64,000 nucleotides of DNA, taken from assembly GCA_948467395.1 (NCBI GenBank), contig CAOKDX010000008.1:87285-151284 (forward strand), written 5' to 3'. The notes beneath the pieces are model-generated. The model was given only the letters and a program-made list of their open reading frames with translations, was not told the origin of the DNA and ran no database searches. The stretch's first letter is position 1; each line of letters starts with the position of its first letter. The position numbers and the translations under genes were made by a program. This document shows, piece by piece, positions 27,018 to 36,561 of the stretch. This DNA is from an uncultured Clostridia bacterium (GTDB lineage: Bacteria; Bacillota; Clostridia; Lachnospirales; Lachnospiraceae).

Positions 27018-28211
27018 CTATTTCATACTTTCCAGAATTTTATCAAAGATACGGGCAGCGGCCTCCTCCTTTGTCAGAATGGGAAGCTCTTCTGTCTCCC
27101 CTGCTGTAATCAGGGTAATCACATTTGTATCCGTGCCAAAGCCCGCTCCCTCCACCCGGAGATCATTGGCCGCTATCATATCCACATTTTTCTTCTCCAG
27201 CTTGGCACGGGAATTCTCCAGCAGATTTTCCGTCTCCATAGAAAACCCGCAGACAAACTGATCCTTCCTTTTGTGTCCGCCCAGCCACGCCAGAATATCT
27301 GTAGTCCTCACGAAAGGAACCGTGAGAGCTCCCTCCCCCTTCTTAATCTTCTGGCCGCTCACCTCTGCCGGCGTATAATCCGCCACAGCCGCCGCCTTGA
27401 TCACAATATCCTGCCCGTCTGCGTTTTCACGGACAGCCTCGAACATATCTGCCGCGCTCACCACCGGGATCACTCTGACCCCCGGCGCAGCAGTGAGATT
27501 TTCCACCGTACTCACCAGCGTCACCTCAGCCCCCCGGCGTGCCGCCACAGCCGCCAGGGCATAGCCCATCTTTCCCGTGGAATGGTTGGTGAGAAAGCGC
27601 ACCGGATCCAGGGATTCCCTGGTGGCCCCGGCAGTGATCAGAACCCTTTTTTCCTTCATATCGTGTGGATACTGGATTTCTTTGAGAATGTATTCTAACA
27701 AAGTCTCCTCTGACGGCATCTTTCCCCTGCCCACCGCCTTACAGGCAAGAAGCCCTGTATCCGGCTCGATCACTTCCATGCCAAATTCCCGCAGCTTCCG
27801 GATATTTTCCTGGACAACCGGATTTTCATACATATTGGTATTCATGGCGGGCGCCACAAGCTTTTTGCACCGGCAGGCGAGAATGGTTGTGCTCAGCATA
27901 TCATCGGCAATGCCATGGGCCATCTTGGCTATCATATTGGCAGAGGCGGGCGCCACAAGCACCACATCAGCTTTTGCTCCCAGTGCCACATGCTCGATAT
28001 TATAATTAAAATTCCGGTCAAAGGTATCCACCAGACATTTGTGGTTTGTCAATGTCTCAAAGGTAATAGGATTGATAAAATTCGTAGCATTCTCTGTCAT
28101 CAGCACATGGACGTCCGCATGCAGCTTCGTGAGCATGCTGGTGAGATTTGCGATCTTGTAGGCCGCAATGCTCCCTGTCACCCCCAGGACTACTGTTTTT
28201 CCCTGCAGCAT
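27018..28211 (-). CDS. coaBC: bifunctional CoaBC (PPC decarboxylase / PPC synthetase)
   Basis: A 397-residue fusion. The N-terminal flavoprotein half (CoaC, ~1-185) has GSIAAYKIANL, a His in the LTNHKC region and PAMNTNMYENP. The CoaB half (~190-397) has GATRESLDPVRFLTNHSTGKMG and KKNVDMIAAND. It converts 4'-phosphopantothenate with cysteine and CTP to phosphopantothenoylcysteine and then decarboxylates it to 4'-phosphopantetheine. It is the last gene of the pantothenate operon, so pantothenate synthesis and its first use in CoA are expressed together. Confidence 0.95.
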   Translation of the reverse strand: MLQGKTVVLGVTGSIAAYKIANLTSMLTKLHADVHVLMTENATNFINPITFETLTNHKCLVDTFDRNFNYNIEHVALGAKADVVLVAPASANMIAKMAHGIADDMLSTTILACRCKKLVAPAMNTNMYENPVVQENIRKLREFGMEVIEPDTGLLACKAVGRGKMPSEETLLEYILKEIQYPHDMKEKRVLITAGATRESLDPVRFLTNHSTGKMGYALAAVAARRGAEVTLVSTVENLTAAPGVRVIPVVSAADMFEAVRENADGQDIVIKAAAVADYTPAEVSGQKIKKGEGALTVPFVRTTDILAWLGGHKRKDQFVCGFSMETENLLENSRAKLEKKNVDMIAANDLRVEGAGFGTDTNVITLITAGETEELPILTKEEAAARIFDKILESMK

Positions 28212-28241
28212 CTTATTCTACCTCCATAAGGGACTGCCGTC

Positions 28242-28634
28242 TCACATATCCTGCGACAGCTGACCATGCTTTTCATAATTTGATACCCGTTTGATATGGT
28301 TGTCTTCATCCACAAATACAACCTTAGGCTTGTGGCCTTCTGCCTCCTCCGGCGTCACATCGCAATAGCTCATAATAATTATATGATCCCGTTCCCTCAC
28401 CATACGGGCCGCAGCCCCGTTCAGGCAGATCATGCCGCTCCCGGGTTCCCCGGCAATGGTATACGTCTCAAAACGGCTGCCATTTTCCACATCTACGATC
28501 TGCACCTTCTCATACTCAAAAATCCCGGCCGCCTCCATCAGCTCCGGATCTACCGTTATGCTCCCTACATAATCCAGCTCCGCCTGCACAACAACAGCCC
28601 GGTGGATTTTTCCCTTCAGCATCTGAATCGTCAT
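28242..28634 (-). CDS. panD: aspartate 1-decarboxylase precursor
   Basis: A 130-residue pyruvoyl enzyme making beta-alanine from aspartate. The self-cleavage site Gly24-Ser25 is present (YVGSITVDP), as are NGAAARMV and YCDVTPEEA. Ser25 becomes the pyruvoyl group after cleavage. The ATG at 28634 lies behind GAGGGG; a longer frame starting seven codons upstream was rejected. It ends ~30 bases before coaBC. Confidence 0.96.
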   Translation of the reverse strand: MTIQMLKGKIHRAVVVQAELDYVGSITVDPELMEAAGIFEYEKVQIVDVENGSRFETYTIAGEPGSGMICLNGAAARMVRERDHIIIMSYCDVTPEEAEGHKPKVVFVDEDNHIKRVSNYEKHGQLSQDM

Positions 28635-28651
28635 TTCCGGTCCCCTCTCTT

Positions 28652-29500
28652 TCACTCTCCGCTGTATATAAAGTTATCGATCAGCCGGGTTTTTCCTATA
28701 TAAACTGCCACGGCGGCCAGTACGTTTCCCTCTATCGTATCTATCTTCTCAATCCGGTCAAAGTCCACGACTTCAACATAATCAATCCTTGCCAGCGGCT
28801 CCGATTGAATGATGCCGGTAATCTCCCGGATAACCGCGGCGGCATCTCTTTCCCCGCTGCGGATCATTTCCTCTCCCCTGAGCAGTCCCCTGTGCAGTAC
28901 GACCGCCGCCGCTCTCTCCTCTGGGGATAAATAGGTATTGCGGGAGCTCTTTGCCAGCCCGTCTTCCTCCCGGATAATGGGACAGCCAACAATCTCCAGA
29001 TCAAAGTTCAGATCTCTTACCATCCGCCGGATCACTGCCAGCTGCTGCGCATCCTTCTGTCCGAAATACGCCCGGTCTGGCTGTACAATATGAAACAGCT
29101 TGCTGACCACGGTGCACACCCCGCGAAAATGCGTGGGTCTTGTCTTTCCACAGAGACCCTTCGTCAACCCGTCCATATCCACAAAGGTACAGAAATCGTC
29201 ATCATACATATTTTCCTTTTCCGGATGAAAAATCAGGGAAGCACCCGCCGCCTCACACAGTGCAGCATCTCTCTCCAGATCCCGCGGATAGGTGGCCAGA
29301 TCCTCTCCCGGACCAAACTGGATGGGATTGACAAAGACACTTACCACTACCCTGTCGTTCTGCTCCACCGCCCTGTCGATAAGACTTCTGTGTCCCTCAT
29401 GGAGATATCCCATGGTGGGGACCAGCCCCACGCTGAGCCCCTCTTTTCTCCACTGCCTCACCTGTTCCCTGACTTTCTCTGTCTCTGCCACTATCTTCAT
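28652..29500 (-). CDS. panC: pantothenate synthetase
   Basis: A 282-residue ATP-dependent ligase joining pantoate and beta-alanine. The nucleotidyl-transferase signature [14 protein letters not shown] (~29-42), [13 protein letters not shown] and the substrate region [10 protein letters not shown] are intact, with [13 protein letters not shown] further on. Lies 17 bases upstream of panD, 17 bases downstream of panB. Confidence 0.96.
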   Translation of the reverse strand: MKIVAETEKVREQVRQWRKEGLSVGLVPTMGYLHEGHRSLIDRAVEQNDRVVVSVFVNPIQFGPGEDLATYPRDLERDAALCEAAGASLIFHPEKENMYDDDFCTFVDMDGLTKGLCGKTRPTHFRGVCTVVSKLFHIVQPDRAYFGQKDAQQLAVIRRMVRDLNFDLEIVGCPIIREEDGLAKSSRNTYLSPEERAAAVVLHRGLLRGEEMIRSGERDAAAVIREITGIIQSEPLARIDYVEVVDFDRIEKIDTIEGNVLAAVAVYIGKTRLIDNFIYSGE

Positions 29501-29517
29501 CGCTCTGGTATCCTTTC

Positions 29518-30345
29518 TCAGTACAATTTCTCAATCACATCATCATCTATTTTATATTCATGCTCCTCCGAAGGAAAGGCTCCGCTGCCCACCTCTTCTA
29601 TATAGGAACGAAAGGCCTCTTTCATGATCTCCCCCAGATCCGCATAGCGTTTCACGAACTTCGGAGTGAAGTCGGAAAACATCCCCAGAAGATCCTGATA
29701 TACCAATACCTGTCCATCGCAGCCGTTCCCCGCGCCGATACCAATGGTGGGAATCCGGAGCTCCCTGGTGATAAGATCCCCCAGCTTTCTCGGAATCCCT
29801 TCCAGTACAACAGCAAATGCTCCCGCCTCTTCCACGGCTCTGGCGTCCTCCAGCACCTTTTTCGCTGCTGCCTCCGATTTTCCCTGAACCTTAAACCCGC
29901 CAAAGGCATTGATGGACTGGGGAGTCAGTCCAACATGGGCACATACCGGGATGCCCGCATTGACAATCGCCCGGATCTGCGGACACACCTCTTCACCGCC
30001 CTCCAGCTTCACCGCACCGGCCCGGCCCTCCTTCATCAGCCGCCCGGCATTGACCACCGCATCATACACCGAGGTCTGATAGGACATAAACGGCATGTCT
30101 ATGATCACCAGGGCATTTTGCGCCCCCCGCGCCACAGCGGCGCCATGATGGATCATATCCTCCATGGTGACAGATATCGTATCCTCGTATCCCAGCATTA
30201 CATTTCCCAGTGAATCCCCTACCAGAATACTGTTTACCCCTGCTTCATCCTCCAGCTTCGCCGTGGAGTAATCATAGGCGGTAAGCATCGTAAGCTTCTC
30301 ACCCTTTTCCTTCGCCTGCTGGAATGTCACAACTGTGTTCTTCAC
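29518..30345 (-). CDS. panB: 3-methyl-2-oxobutanoate hydroxymethyltransferase
   Basis: A 275-residue enzyme making ketopantoate from ketoisovalerate and methylene-tetrahydrofolate. Motifs: [27 protein letters not shown] (metal/substrate), VKLEGGEE and [14 protein letters not shown]. The GTG at 30345 follows AAGGAGG; the TTG eight codons upstream lies before this site. It overlaps the 3' end of the DUF2520 gene by ~47 bases, so translation is coupled. Confidence 0.95.
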   Translation of the reverse strand: MKNTVVTFQQAKEKGEKLTMLTAYDYSTAKLEDEAGVNSILVGDSLGNVMLGYEDTISVTMEDMIHHGAAVARGAQNALVIIDMPFMSYQTSVYDAVVNAGRLMKEGRAGAVKLEGGEEVCPQIRAIVNAGIPVCAHVGLTPQSINAFGGFKVQGKSEAAAKKVLEDARAVEEAGAFAVVLEGIPRKLGDLITRELRIPTIGIGAGNGCDGQVLVYQDLLGMFSDFTPKFVKRYADLGEIMKEAFRSYIEEVGSGAFPSEEHEYKIDDDVIEKLY

Positions 30346-31192
30346 ATTGCCCTCCTTGTAATAGCTCAAGAACTGCTTTATAATCCCTTTCCGGATGTTT
30401 CTTCATGGCAAGCTCTGCTAATTTTTGTGCAAGTTTTCTATATACAGCCTGTTCTTCCTCTGTCAGCACTGCCAGATGTCCCGCCACCGTAGCCGCATCG
30501 TTTCTTTCGATAGGTCCGGTAAGGGCCTGCTCCGGTGATGTGGCCAGAAGCTTCCGGATATTTCCCTCTACAAGAGGTTTCACAAGTTCCCGTGCCGCCT
30601 CCCGCCCGAATCCACAATCCTGCAGCATATCAATGCTCATCTCATACAGACCGATCATCATATTGCTTACCATGGACGCCGCCGCATGATACCGCATTTT
30701 TTTCGAAGAGTCGATGATACAGAAACGAAGCCCTGCCTGCCCGAGGACATCGCCCACCAGGTCTAGTGCCCTCCTGTCACCCTCCAGGGTGAACAGTACT
30801 TGATTTAATTGTTGATAGGAAGTATATTTGCTGCTGAACGCATACATAGGATGGACAGAACAGCCGGACGCACCGACCCGCTCCCTGCCTGAGAATATAT
30901 CGGATGACAATGAGCCACTGAGATGGCAGACTATTTTCCCCTGAATCGGTTGCTGTGCGATCTGTTCCCAAATGGACCGGATGATCCCATCCGGCGTCGC
31001 TATAAAGATTATATCGCTCTTACTGACCAGCTCCCCCAGAGAGGAAAAGGCCCTTGTATCTGTGAAAGTCGCGGCAGATTCCACGCTCTCCCTGCTTTTG
31101 CTTACATATCCGGCAACGGCTGCCCCGTGCTCCCTGAGGTATTTCCCCATGGAACATCCGGCTTTTCCGGCGCCGACGATTCCTATTGTCAT
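30299..31192 (-). CDS. DUF2520 Rossmann-fold protein, probable ketopantoate reductase (PanG-like)
   Basis: A 297-residue NAD(P)-binding protein: nucleotide-binding [13 protein letters not shown] (~4-16), [10 protein letters not shown] (~62-71) and a helical C-terminal DUF2520 region ([35 protein letters not shown]). The operon has panB, panC and panD but no classical panE or ilvC-like gene. PanG, a ketopantoate reductase described in Francisella with relatives in Firmicutes, has this Rossmann plus DUF2520 architecture, so this gene most likely reduces ketopantoate to pantoate. Its position as first gene, overlapping panB, supports this. The assignment is inference from context and architecture. 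Confidence 0.8.
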   Translation of the reverse strand: MTIGIVGAGKAGCSMGKYLREHGAAVAGYVSKSRESVESAATFTDTRAFSSLGELVSKSDIIFIATPDGIIRSIWEQIAQQPIQGKIVCHLSGSLSSDIFSGRERVGASGCSVHPMYAFSSKYTSYQQLNQVLFTLEGDRRALDLVGDVLGQAGLRFCIIDSSKKMRYHAAASMVSNMMIGLYEMSIDMLQDCGFGREAARELVKPLVEGNIRKLLATSPEQALTGPIERNDAATVAGHLAVLTEEEQAVYRKLAQKLAELAMKKHPERDYKAVLELLQGGQCEEHSCDIPAGEGKG

Positions 31193-31387
31193 GTCATCAC
31201 CTTCATCTGATGCAGTTTCCTACGAATACCGCTCAACTCACAGAATACCACAAAAGACAGTGATTTGCAAGAAAAAGAAAATGTGCCGCCGGACCACTTG
31301 AAAATTTTATAAAAGTGTCAATGTGAAATTACTATTTCAATGTTGCATTTAGAATTTCAATCAACCGCTTTGGGAATTTTGTCAAAG

Positions 31388-31410
31388 TTCCATGCCTAAA
31401 AAACATGGAA
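31388..31410. promoter_or_regulatory. inverted repeat upstream of the cupin promoter
   Basis: TTCCATG and CATGGAA separated by 9 bases, ~20 bases upstream of the -35 box of the cupin operon, in a 307-bp divergent gap that otherwise shows only AT-rich DNA. A possible operator. Confidence 0.4.
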
Positions 31411-31429
31411 ATTCATAATTAAGAGGTAT

Positions 31430-31458
31430 TTGACATAGATAAGTGGCAGCAATACAAT
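31430..31458 (+). promoter_or_regulatory. promoter of the cupin operon
   Basis: TTGACA (31430-31435), 17-base spacer, TACAAT (31453-31458), ~40 bases before the AAGGAGG of the cupin gene. Very close to the sigma-A consensus. Confidence 0.8.
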
Positions 31459-31498
31459 ATTTATAATAAAAGTATAATAATTTAAGGAGGATGAACTC

Positions 31499-31921
31499 AT
31501 GGATGTAGAACAGATGAAGGCGGATCTAGGACCGGGTGCTGTATTTGACATCGGAGAAGAAAATACAGCATTTGCACAATATTTTACGGGAAAATGTTAT
31601 TTGAAAATGCTTACGACAGAAGGCGTATCCATTGGTAATGTGAGTTTTGCACCGAAAACAGCGAATCATTGGCATATCCATCACAAAGGCGGTCAAATCC
31701 TACTGGTGACAGGTGGCAGAGGCTGGTATCAGGAGTGGGGGAAAGAAGCACAGGAACTGCACCCGGGTGATGTGGTAAATATTCCTCCAGAGGTTAAACA
31801 CTGGCATGGTGCGGCAAAGGATAGCTGGTTTCAGCATCTGGCAGTGGAAGTTCCGGCAGAAGGGAGTTCTAATGAGTGGCTTGAGCCGGTGGACGAGGAA
31901 GAATATATAAAATTGAAATAG
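31499..31921 (+). CDS. cupin-domain protein
   Basis: A 140-residue single-domain cupin. Motif 1 contains HWHIHHKGGQILLVTGG (metal-binding His cluster and Gln/Glu) and motif 2 PGDVVNIPPEVKHWHG. Such cupins often accompany AhpD-like proteins and flavin/oxidative-stress genes in Firmicutes. The next gene is AhpD-like, 12 bases on. A damaged second copy of the cupin C-terminal half lies just beyond that gene. Substrate unknown. Confidence 0.88.
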   Translation: MDVEQMKADLGPGAVFDIGEENTAFAQYFTGKCYLKMLTTEGVSIGNVSFAPKTANHWHIHHKGGQILLVTGGRGWYQEWGKEAQELHPGDVVNIPPEVKHWHGAAKDSWFQHLAVEVPAEGSSNEWLEPVDEEEYIKLK

Positions 31922-31933
31922 GGGGGATTTCTT

Positions 31934-32284
31934 ATGGCAGTAAAACAAACAGCGGGAAGAACACAACTTGGGGAGTTTGCCTCAAAGTTTGCGGAGTTAA
32001 ATGATGACGTATTATTCGGAGAAGTGTGGAACAGAGAGGATAAACTTTCCCTGCGGGACCGAAGTCTTGTGACGGTGGTGTCGCTGATGGCGCAGGGATT
32101 GACGGATGAATCGTTCCGTTATCATCTTATAAGCGCCAAAGCAAACGGAATCACGAAAGAGGAAATAGCAGAGATTGTCACCCATGCTGCCTTTTACTGT
32201 GGATGGCCGAAAGCATGGGCCGTATTCCGTATGGCAAAGGAAGTATGGACAGAGGAAGGAACCACAGAAGCTGAATCCGGGTGA
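31934..32284 (+). CDS. carboxymuconolactone decarboxylase/AhpD-like protein
   Basis: A 116-residue CMD-family protein: REDKLSLRDRSLVTVVSLMAQG and HLISAKANGITKEEIAEIVTHAAFYCGWP. The usual CxxC of AhpD is absent (only a single Cys in YCGWP), so peroxidase-reductase activity is unlikely. The last ~8 residues (GTTEAESG) are read from the cupin-like sequence in a different frame, so the original C-terminus has probably been replaced by fusion to the cupin remnant. GGGGGGA precedes the ATG. Confidence 0.88.
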   Translation: MAVKQTAGRTQLGEFASKFAELNDDVLFGEVWNREDKLSLRDRSLVTVVSLMAQGLTDESFRYHLISAKANGITKEEIAEIVTHAAFYCGWPKAWAVFRMAKEVWTEEGTTEAESG

Positions 32285-32503
32285 TGTCGTTGTGATATTG
32301 TGATTGGCACAGGAATCAAGCATTTCCACAGGGCATGTGCTGATTCCTGGTTTAGCCATATTGCAGTGGAAGTGCCGGGAGAGAATTGCCGTAATGAATG
32401 GCTGGAGCTGGTGAGTGACGAGAAGTATGGCAGTCTTGATAAAATGCACTTGACCGGAATGAAAAACATGACTGGTATTAAAGGCGGAGGATTTGCCTTA
32501 TGA
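32265..32503 (+). pseudogene. remnant of a second cupin gene
   Basis: Starting inside the end of the AhpD-like gene, one frame reads QKLNPGDVVVI and, after a shift and a stop, another reads IGTGIKHFHRACADSWFSHI...NEWLELVSDEKYGSL. This parallels the C-terminal half of the intact cupin at 31499 (LHPGDVVNIPPEVKHWHGAAKDSWFQHLAVEV...NEWLEPVDEEEYIKL). The N-terminal cupin motif is missing. It is the decayed end of a duplicated cupin gene, or of an AhpD-cupin fusion. Confidence 0.75.
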
Positions 32504-32594
32504 AAAGAGCCGCACCATAAAAAATATGGAATCACACTTTTTAACTATTGTTGCAAATAAGCCTTGCAATGTTCTCGGAAAGGAGATTGTTATA

Positions 32595-33182
32595 ATGAAG
32601 AAAAAAAGAACCGTATGGATGAATCTGTTGCTGGTGTTTGCACTGATTGGAGGACTGGTATTTCCGGTATCCAATGTGAGTGCTTCGGTTAATCAGAAAA
32701 AGGAAACAAAAAAAGTGCTGATTGTCTGCTTCTCGGCAACAGGAACGACAAAGAGTGCCGCGAACAAAGTGAAAAAGGCAACAGGAGGTAAGCTGTATCA
32801 GATCAAAGCGGCTCAGCCATATACATCGGCTGATTTGAGTTATGACAATGATAACTGCCGGGCAAATACAGAGCAGCGAGATGGAACTGTCAGACCCAAA
32901 ATAAAAGGAAAAGTGAAGAATATCAAAAAGTATGATGTCATCTTTTTGGGCTATCCTATCTGGTGGGGGAAAGAACCGATGATTATCCGTACATTTCTGG
33001 AGTCCTACCATCTGAAAGGGAAGAAAATTGTGCCGTTTTGTACCAGTGGTGGAAGCGGCATATCAGGAAGTATGAAAGGGGTAAAAGCGGCTGCCAAAGG
33101 GGCAAAGGTGGTAAAGGGGAAGGATTTAACGGATTCATCGGCTAAAAGCGTGGCTAAGTGGGCAAAAAAGAAAGTGAAGTAG
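32595..33182 (+). CDS. exported flavodoxin-like protein
   Basis: A 195-residue protein with an N-terminal signal or anchor (residues ~8-30, ending near VSA) and a flavodoxin domain: phosphate-loop CFSATGTTKSAA (~45-56), aromatic-loop regions FLGYPIWWGKEP and a conserved CTSGGSGISGS segment. It would bind FMN outside the membrane. The very Lys-rich composition and linker fit an exported protein. The ATG at 32595 has AAGGAG upstream; the longer frame from 32493 runs through the cupin remnant and was rejected. A terminator follows. Confidence 0.85.
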   Translation: MKKKRTVWMNLLLVFALIGGLVFPVSNVSASVNQKKETKKVLIVCFSATGTTKSAANKVKKATGGKLYQIKAAQPYTSADLSYDNDNCRANTEQRDGTVRPKIKGKVKNIKKYDVIFLGYPIWWGKEPMIIRTFLESYHLKGKKIVPFCTSGGSGISGSMKGVKAAAKGAKVVKGKDLTDSSAKSVAKWAKKKVK

Positions 33183-33210
33183 AAGTCAAAAAGAAACCGT
33201 GGGCGGTGGC

Positions 33211-33249
33211 AAGAGGATGGCTGTATTAGCATCTATCCTCTTGTTTTTA
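33211..33249 (+). terminator. terminator after the flavodoxin gene
   Basis: AAGAGGATG... pairs with ...ATCCTCTT across a ~14-base loop and is followed by GTTTTTAT. Confidence 0.8.
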
Positions 33250-33312
33250 TTGTCAACCGTATTCTCAGTAAGCAGATATTCAAAAAAATCACACGGCTTC
33301 AGATTTTTTCTG

Positions 33313-34491
33313 TCAGTGAATGCGGAACTGGCCGATCAAACCGTTTAAGGTTCTGGCCTGTTCGGATAATTGCCGTGAAACCGATGCACTTTCATCTGCA
33401 ATGGCCGAATTCGTCTGCACGACCTCCGAGATCTCCTTGATTCCCTCTTCCACAGATGCGATCATTTCTGTCTGCCGGACGCTGGCGGCGGCGATGTCAT
33501 CCATCAGCATTTTAATGGACTGGATGCAATCATTTATAATTTTCATTGCATAGATGACGTGATCGGTAGATTCCGTCTCTGTCTTCACGTCCTGAATGGA
33601 TGATGCGTTGTCTGGGCAATCTGTCCTATTTCATCCTTTCTTCCATAAAATGCCTGTAATTCCCGGTCAGCAGAAAGATCAAAATTGCCCAGATGCCCTA
33701 TGGCGCCTTCCACAACCATCAGTTCCTTCCCCTGCCGGTACAGAATAAGGATAGTGATAAGTATGATAACAGCCGCCACAATGGCACATAACATTCCAAC
33801 CTCAATGCGCACTCTGTCTACTGCTTCATACACCTCCGCCTCATTGTCCCGGATCATAAAAACCCAGTTCCTGTCCTTCTGATACTTGTATACCACCAGC
33901 TGGTCTACCCCATTTTCATCCTGATAGACATATGTACCCGCCTGGGTTTCGCCGCCGGCTTTCACCCGGCGGATTATTTCCTGATACCCGCTGTCCTCTG
34001 TGGCGGTATTCAGCAATGACTCATCCTCATGGTAAAGATAGACTCCCGTCTCTGCATTTAAGAACACATATTCGCTGTTGGGAAGCCCTTTCATCTCCAG
34101 CCCCAGCAGAACATTCATTAACTGGTCGGCGTACACTCCCGCGCCTACATATCCGATACATTCCTCTCGATCAAAGATTGGGTAATACATGGAGAGTATC
34201 ATGCTGCCCGATCCCGGTGACTTCATAATGCCCAGATTTGTCAGCTCCTTCTGCGCCAGAATCGTATCGCGGAATGTCTTCAGAGACTCCCCTTTTCTTG
34301 TGATCATCCTCATTTATAATCGTAGCACGGGACTCTACCGCATCGGTCATTTGATTCGTTATATCATTCTCGACAATAGATGCCGCACTGTCAGACACAA
34401 TCCGCCATAACAGCAGCATTCCCGCAATAAAAATAACTGTCATAATAATACTAATACGCGTTGCCAGTTTACGATTGGAAAGAAATTTCAT
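33313..34491 (-). pseudogene. methyl-accepting chemotaxis protein, broken by deletions and frameshifts
   Basis: Three minus-strand frames belong to one receptor. The first (34491 down to ~34320) has a signal/TM segment and the start of a Cache-type sensor. The second (~34313-33585) holds the rest of the sensor (SMILSMYYPIFDREECIGYVGAGVY) and the second TM. The third (up to ~33625, ending 33313) is the last part of the signalling domain (KEISEVVQTNSAIADESASVSRQLSEQA). About 60 residues of the sensor appear lost at the first junction. At the second, from just after the HAMP-like region (KDEIGQIAQ), most of the signalling hairpin including the CheA/CheW-contact tip is gone. It cannot signal. Confidence 0.85.
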
Positions 34492-34517
34492 AACCGATCA
34501 CCTTTTTTTCCGTTGTT

Positions 34518-36482
34518 TTAACTAATCCCGGCTCCGGCAGGCATAGCCTTGTCCGGTATCATCAGTGCCAGATTTCCATCTGCGTCCTCTGCACAGAGCA
34601 GCATCCCCTCGGACAAAACCCCCGCCAGCTTCGCCGGCTTCAGGTTTACCAGAACCATCACCTTTTTCCCTACCATGTCCTCCGGAGAATAATACTTCTT
34701 AATGCCGGAAACAATCTGTTTCACCTCACTGCCAATCTTCACCCTGGAGCACAACAGCTTCTTTGATTTCGGCACCTCCTCGCAGGCAATAATCTCTCCG
34801 ACCTGAAATTGCATTTTCATAAAATCATCAAAGGTAATCTCTGGTTTTGCCTCTATGTCGATTCCCTCCTCTTCCGGCTCCTCTGCGCCGCTTTCGCCCG
34901 CATCATTCCGGGATGCCGCTCTCGCCTGCACCGCCTTCATCACCTCTTCCACATCCAGCCGCGCAAAGAGTATCTCCGGCTTCTCCACCACCTTGGTGCC
35001 GGAGGCATACGCCCCGAAGGAACCAAGCTCTGCCAGATCACAGGCTTCAGCCTGGATCTGTGCCAGTATCTTCTGCGATGTCTCTGGCATAAAGGATTCC
35101 AGCAGGATGGCGCCGATGCGTATTCCCTCCATCAGATTATAAAGAACGGTGGCAAGCCGGTCCTTCTTTGCCTCATCCTTGGCCAGAACCCACGGCTCCG
35201 TCTCATCTATATATTTATTACAGCGCTTAAACAATACAAAAATCTCTGTGATGGCATCGGCCACCCGAAGCTGCTCCATCTTCTCTGTCACCCTGCCCGG
35301 TGCGGCCTCCGCTGCCGCCTTCAGGTCAGCATCCATCGTATCGGTGATGCCCTTGTCTTCCACCACGCCGCCAAAATATTTGTTACTCATGGAGATGGTC
35401 CGGTTCACCAGATTGCCCAGGGTATTGGCAAGGTCAGAATTCATCCGCTCCACCATGAGCTCCCAGGTTATGACGCCGTCATTATCAAAGGGCATCTCAT
35501 GCAGAACGAAATAGCGCACCGCATCTACCCCGAAGCACTCCACCAGCTCATCCGCATAGAGGACATTTCCCTTACTCTTGCTCATCTTCCCATCTCCCTG
35601 GAGCAGCCAGGGATGCCCAAACACCTGCTTTGGCAGCGGCACATCCAGAGCCATAAGAATAATGGGCCAGTAAATGGTATGGAAACGGATAATATCCTTT
35701 CCGATCAGATGCAGGTCCGCCGGCCAGAATTTTTCATACAACTCGCCGTGACCGCCCTCCGCATCGTACCCAAGACCAGTAATATAGTTGCTGAGGGCGT
35801 CCAGCCACACATAGACAATATGACCCGGATCAAAATCAACCGGAATTCCCCACTGAAAGCTGGTACGGGAAACACACAGATCCTGCAGCCCCGGTTTGAG
35901 GAAATTATTTACCATCTCGTTTTTTCTTGATTCCGGCTGGATAAATTCCGGATGATCCTGTATATGCTTCATAAGACGGTCCTGATATTTACTCAGTTTC
36001 AGAAAATATGCCTCTTCCTTCGCCGGCTGGCACTCCCTGCCGCAGTCCGGGCACTTGCCGTCCACCAGCTGGGATGAGGTAAAAAAGGACTCACAGGGCG
36101 TACAGTACATTCCTTCGTAGTGTCCCTTATAAATATCACCCTTGTCGTAAAGCTTCTGAAAGATTTTCCTTACCTGTTCTTCGTGATCCCCATCCGTAGT
36201 ACGGATAAATTTATCGTAAGATGTATTCATCAGATCCCAGATCCGCCGGATCTCTGTTGACACCTCATCTACAAACTGCTTTGGCGAAATCCCTGCCTCC
36301 TCCGCTTTCAGCTCGATCTTCTGTCCATGTTCATCTGTACCTGTCTGGAAGCGCACTTCATACCCCTGAAAACGCTTATAGCGCGCAATGGCGTCCGCCA
36401 GAACGATCTCATAAGTATTTCCAATATGCGGCTTACCCGATGTATAGGCAATGGCCGTCGTGAGATAATACGGTTTTTTATT
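34518..36482 (-). CDS. metG: methionyl-tRNA synthetase
   Basis: A 654-residue class I synthetase charging tRNA-Met. Catalytic domain with AIAYTSGKPHIGN (HIGH motif), a zinc-binding insert (CTPCESFF...CPDCGRE) and KMSKSKGN. An anticodon-binding domain follows, then a C-terminal OB-fold tRNA-binding domain (~555-654: FDDFMKMQFQVGEII). The GTG at 36482 sits 7 bases after GGAGG. An ATG 20 codons upstream is in frame and would add residues encoded by a terminator-like hairpin, so it was not used as the start. Confidence 0.95.
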   Translation of the reverse strand, partial: NKKPYYLTTAIAYTSGKPHIGNTYEIVLADAIARYKRFQGYEVRFQTGTDEHGQKIELKAEEAGISPKQFVDEVSTEIRRIWDLMNTSYDKFIRTTDGDHEEQVRKIFQKLYDKGDIYKGHYEGMYCTPCESFFTSSQLVDGKCPDCGRECQPAKEEAYFLKLSKYQDRLMKHIQDHPEFIQPESRKNEMVNNFLKPGLQDLCVSRTSFQWGIPVDFDPGHIVYVWLDALSNYITGLGYDAEGGHGELYEKFWPADLHLIGKDIIRFHTIYWPIILMALDVPLPKQVFGHPWLLQGDGKMSKSKGNVLYADELVECFGVDAVRYFVLHEMPFDNDGVITWELMVERMNSDLANTLGNLVNRTISMSNKYFGGVVEDKGITDTMDADLKAAAEAAPGRVTEKMEQLRVADAITEIFVLFKRCNKYIDETEPWVLAKDEAKKDRLATVLYNLMEGIRIGAILLESFMPETSQKILAQIQAEACDLAELGSFGAYASGTKVVEKPEILFARLDVEEVMKAVQARAASRNDAGESGAEEPEEEGIDIEAKPEITFDDFMKMQFQVGEIIACEEVPKSKKLLCSRVKIGSEVKQIVSGIKKYYSPEDMVGKKVMVLVNLKPAKLAGVLSEGMLLCAEDADGNLALMIPDKAMPAGAGIS

Positions 36483-36511
36483 CACAATAATTCCTCCAAT
36501 CATTTTATAAG

Positions 36512-36538
36512 AAAAACCCGCCTTCTCAGACGGGTTTT
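36512..36538 (-). promoter_or_regulatory. terminator-like hairpin in the metG leader
   Basis: On minus the leader contains AAAACCCG...CGGGTTTTT with a 10-base loop and a T run, 30 bases upstream of the metG start and ~25-50 bases after the likely transcription start. It resembles an intrinsic terminator or attenuator. An in-frame ATG just before it (36540-36542) could encode a short leader read through the hairpin. No T-box sequence is visible. Confidence 0.65.
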
Positions 36539-36561
36539 CCATGCGTCCTTACTATTTACCT

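Noticed and set aside
34809-35930. 373-codon plus-strand ORF inside metG
   Set aside because: Shadow frame of metG with no recognisable domain.
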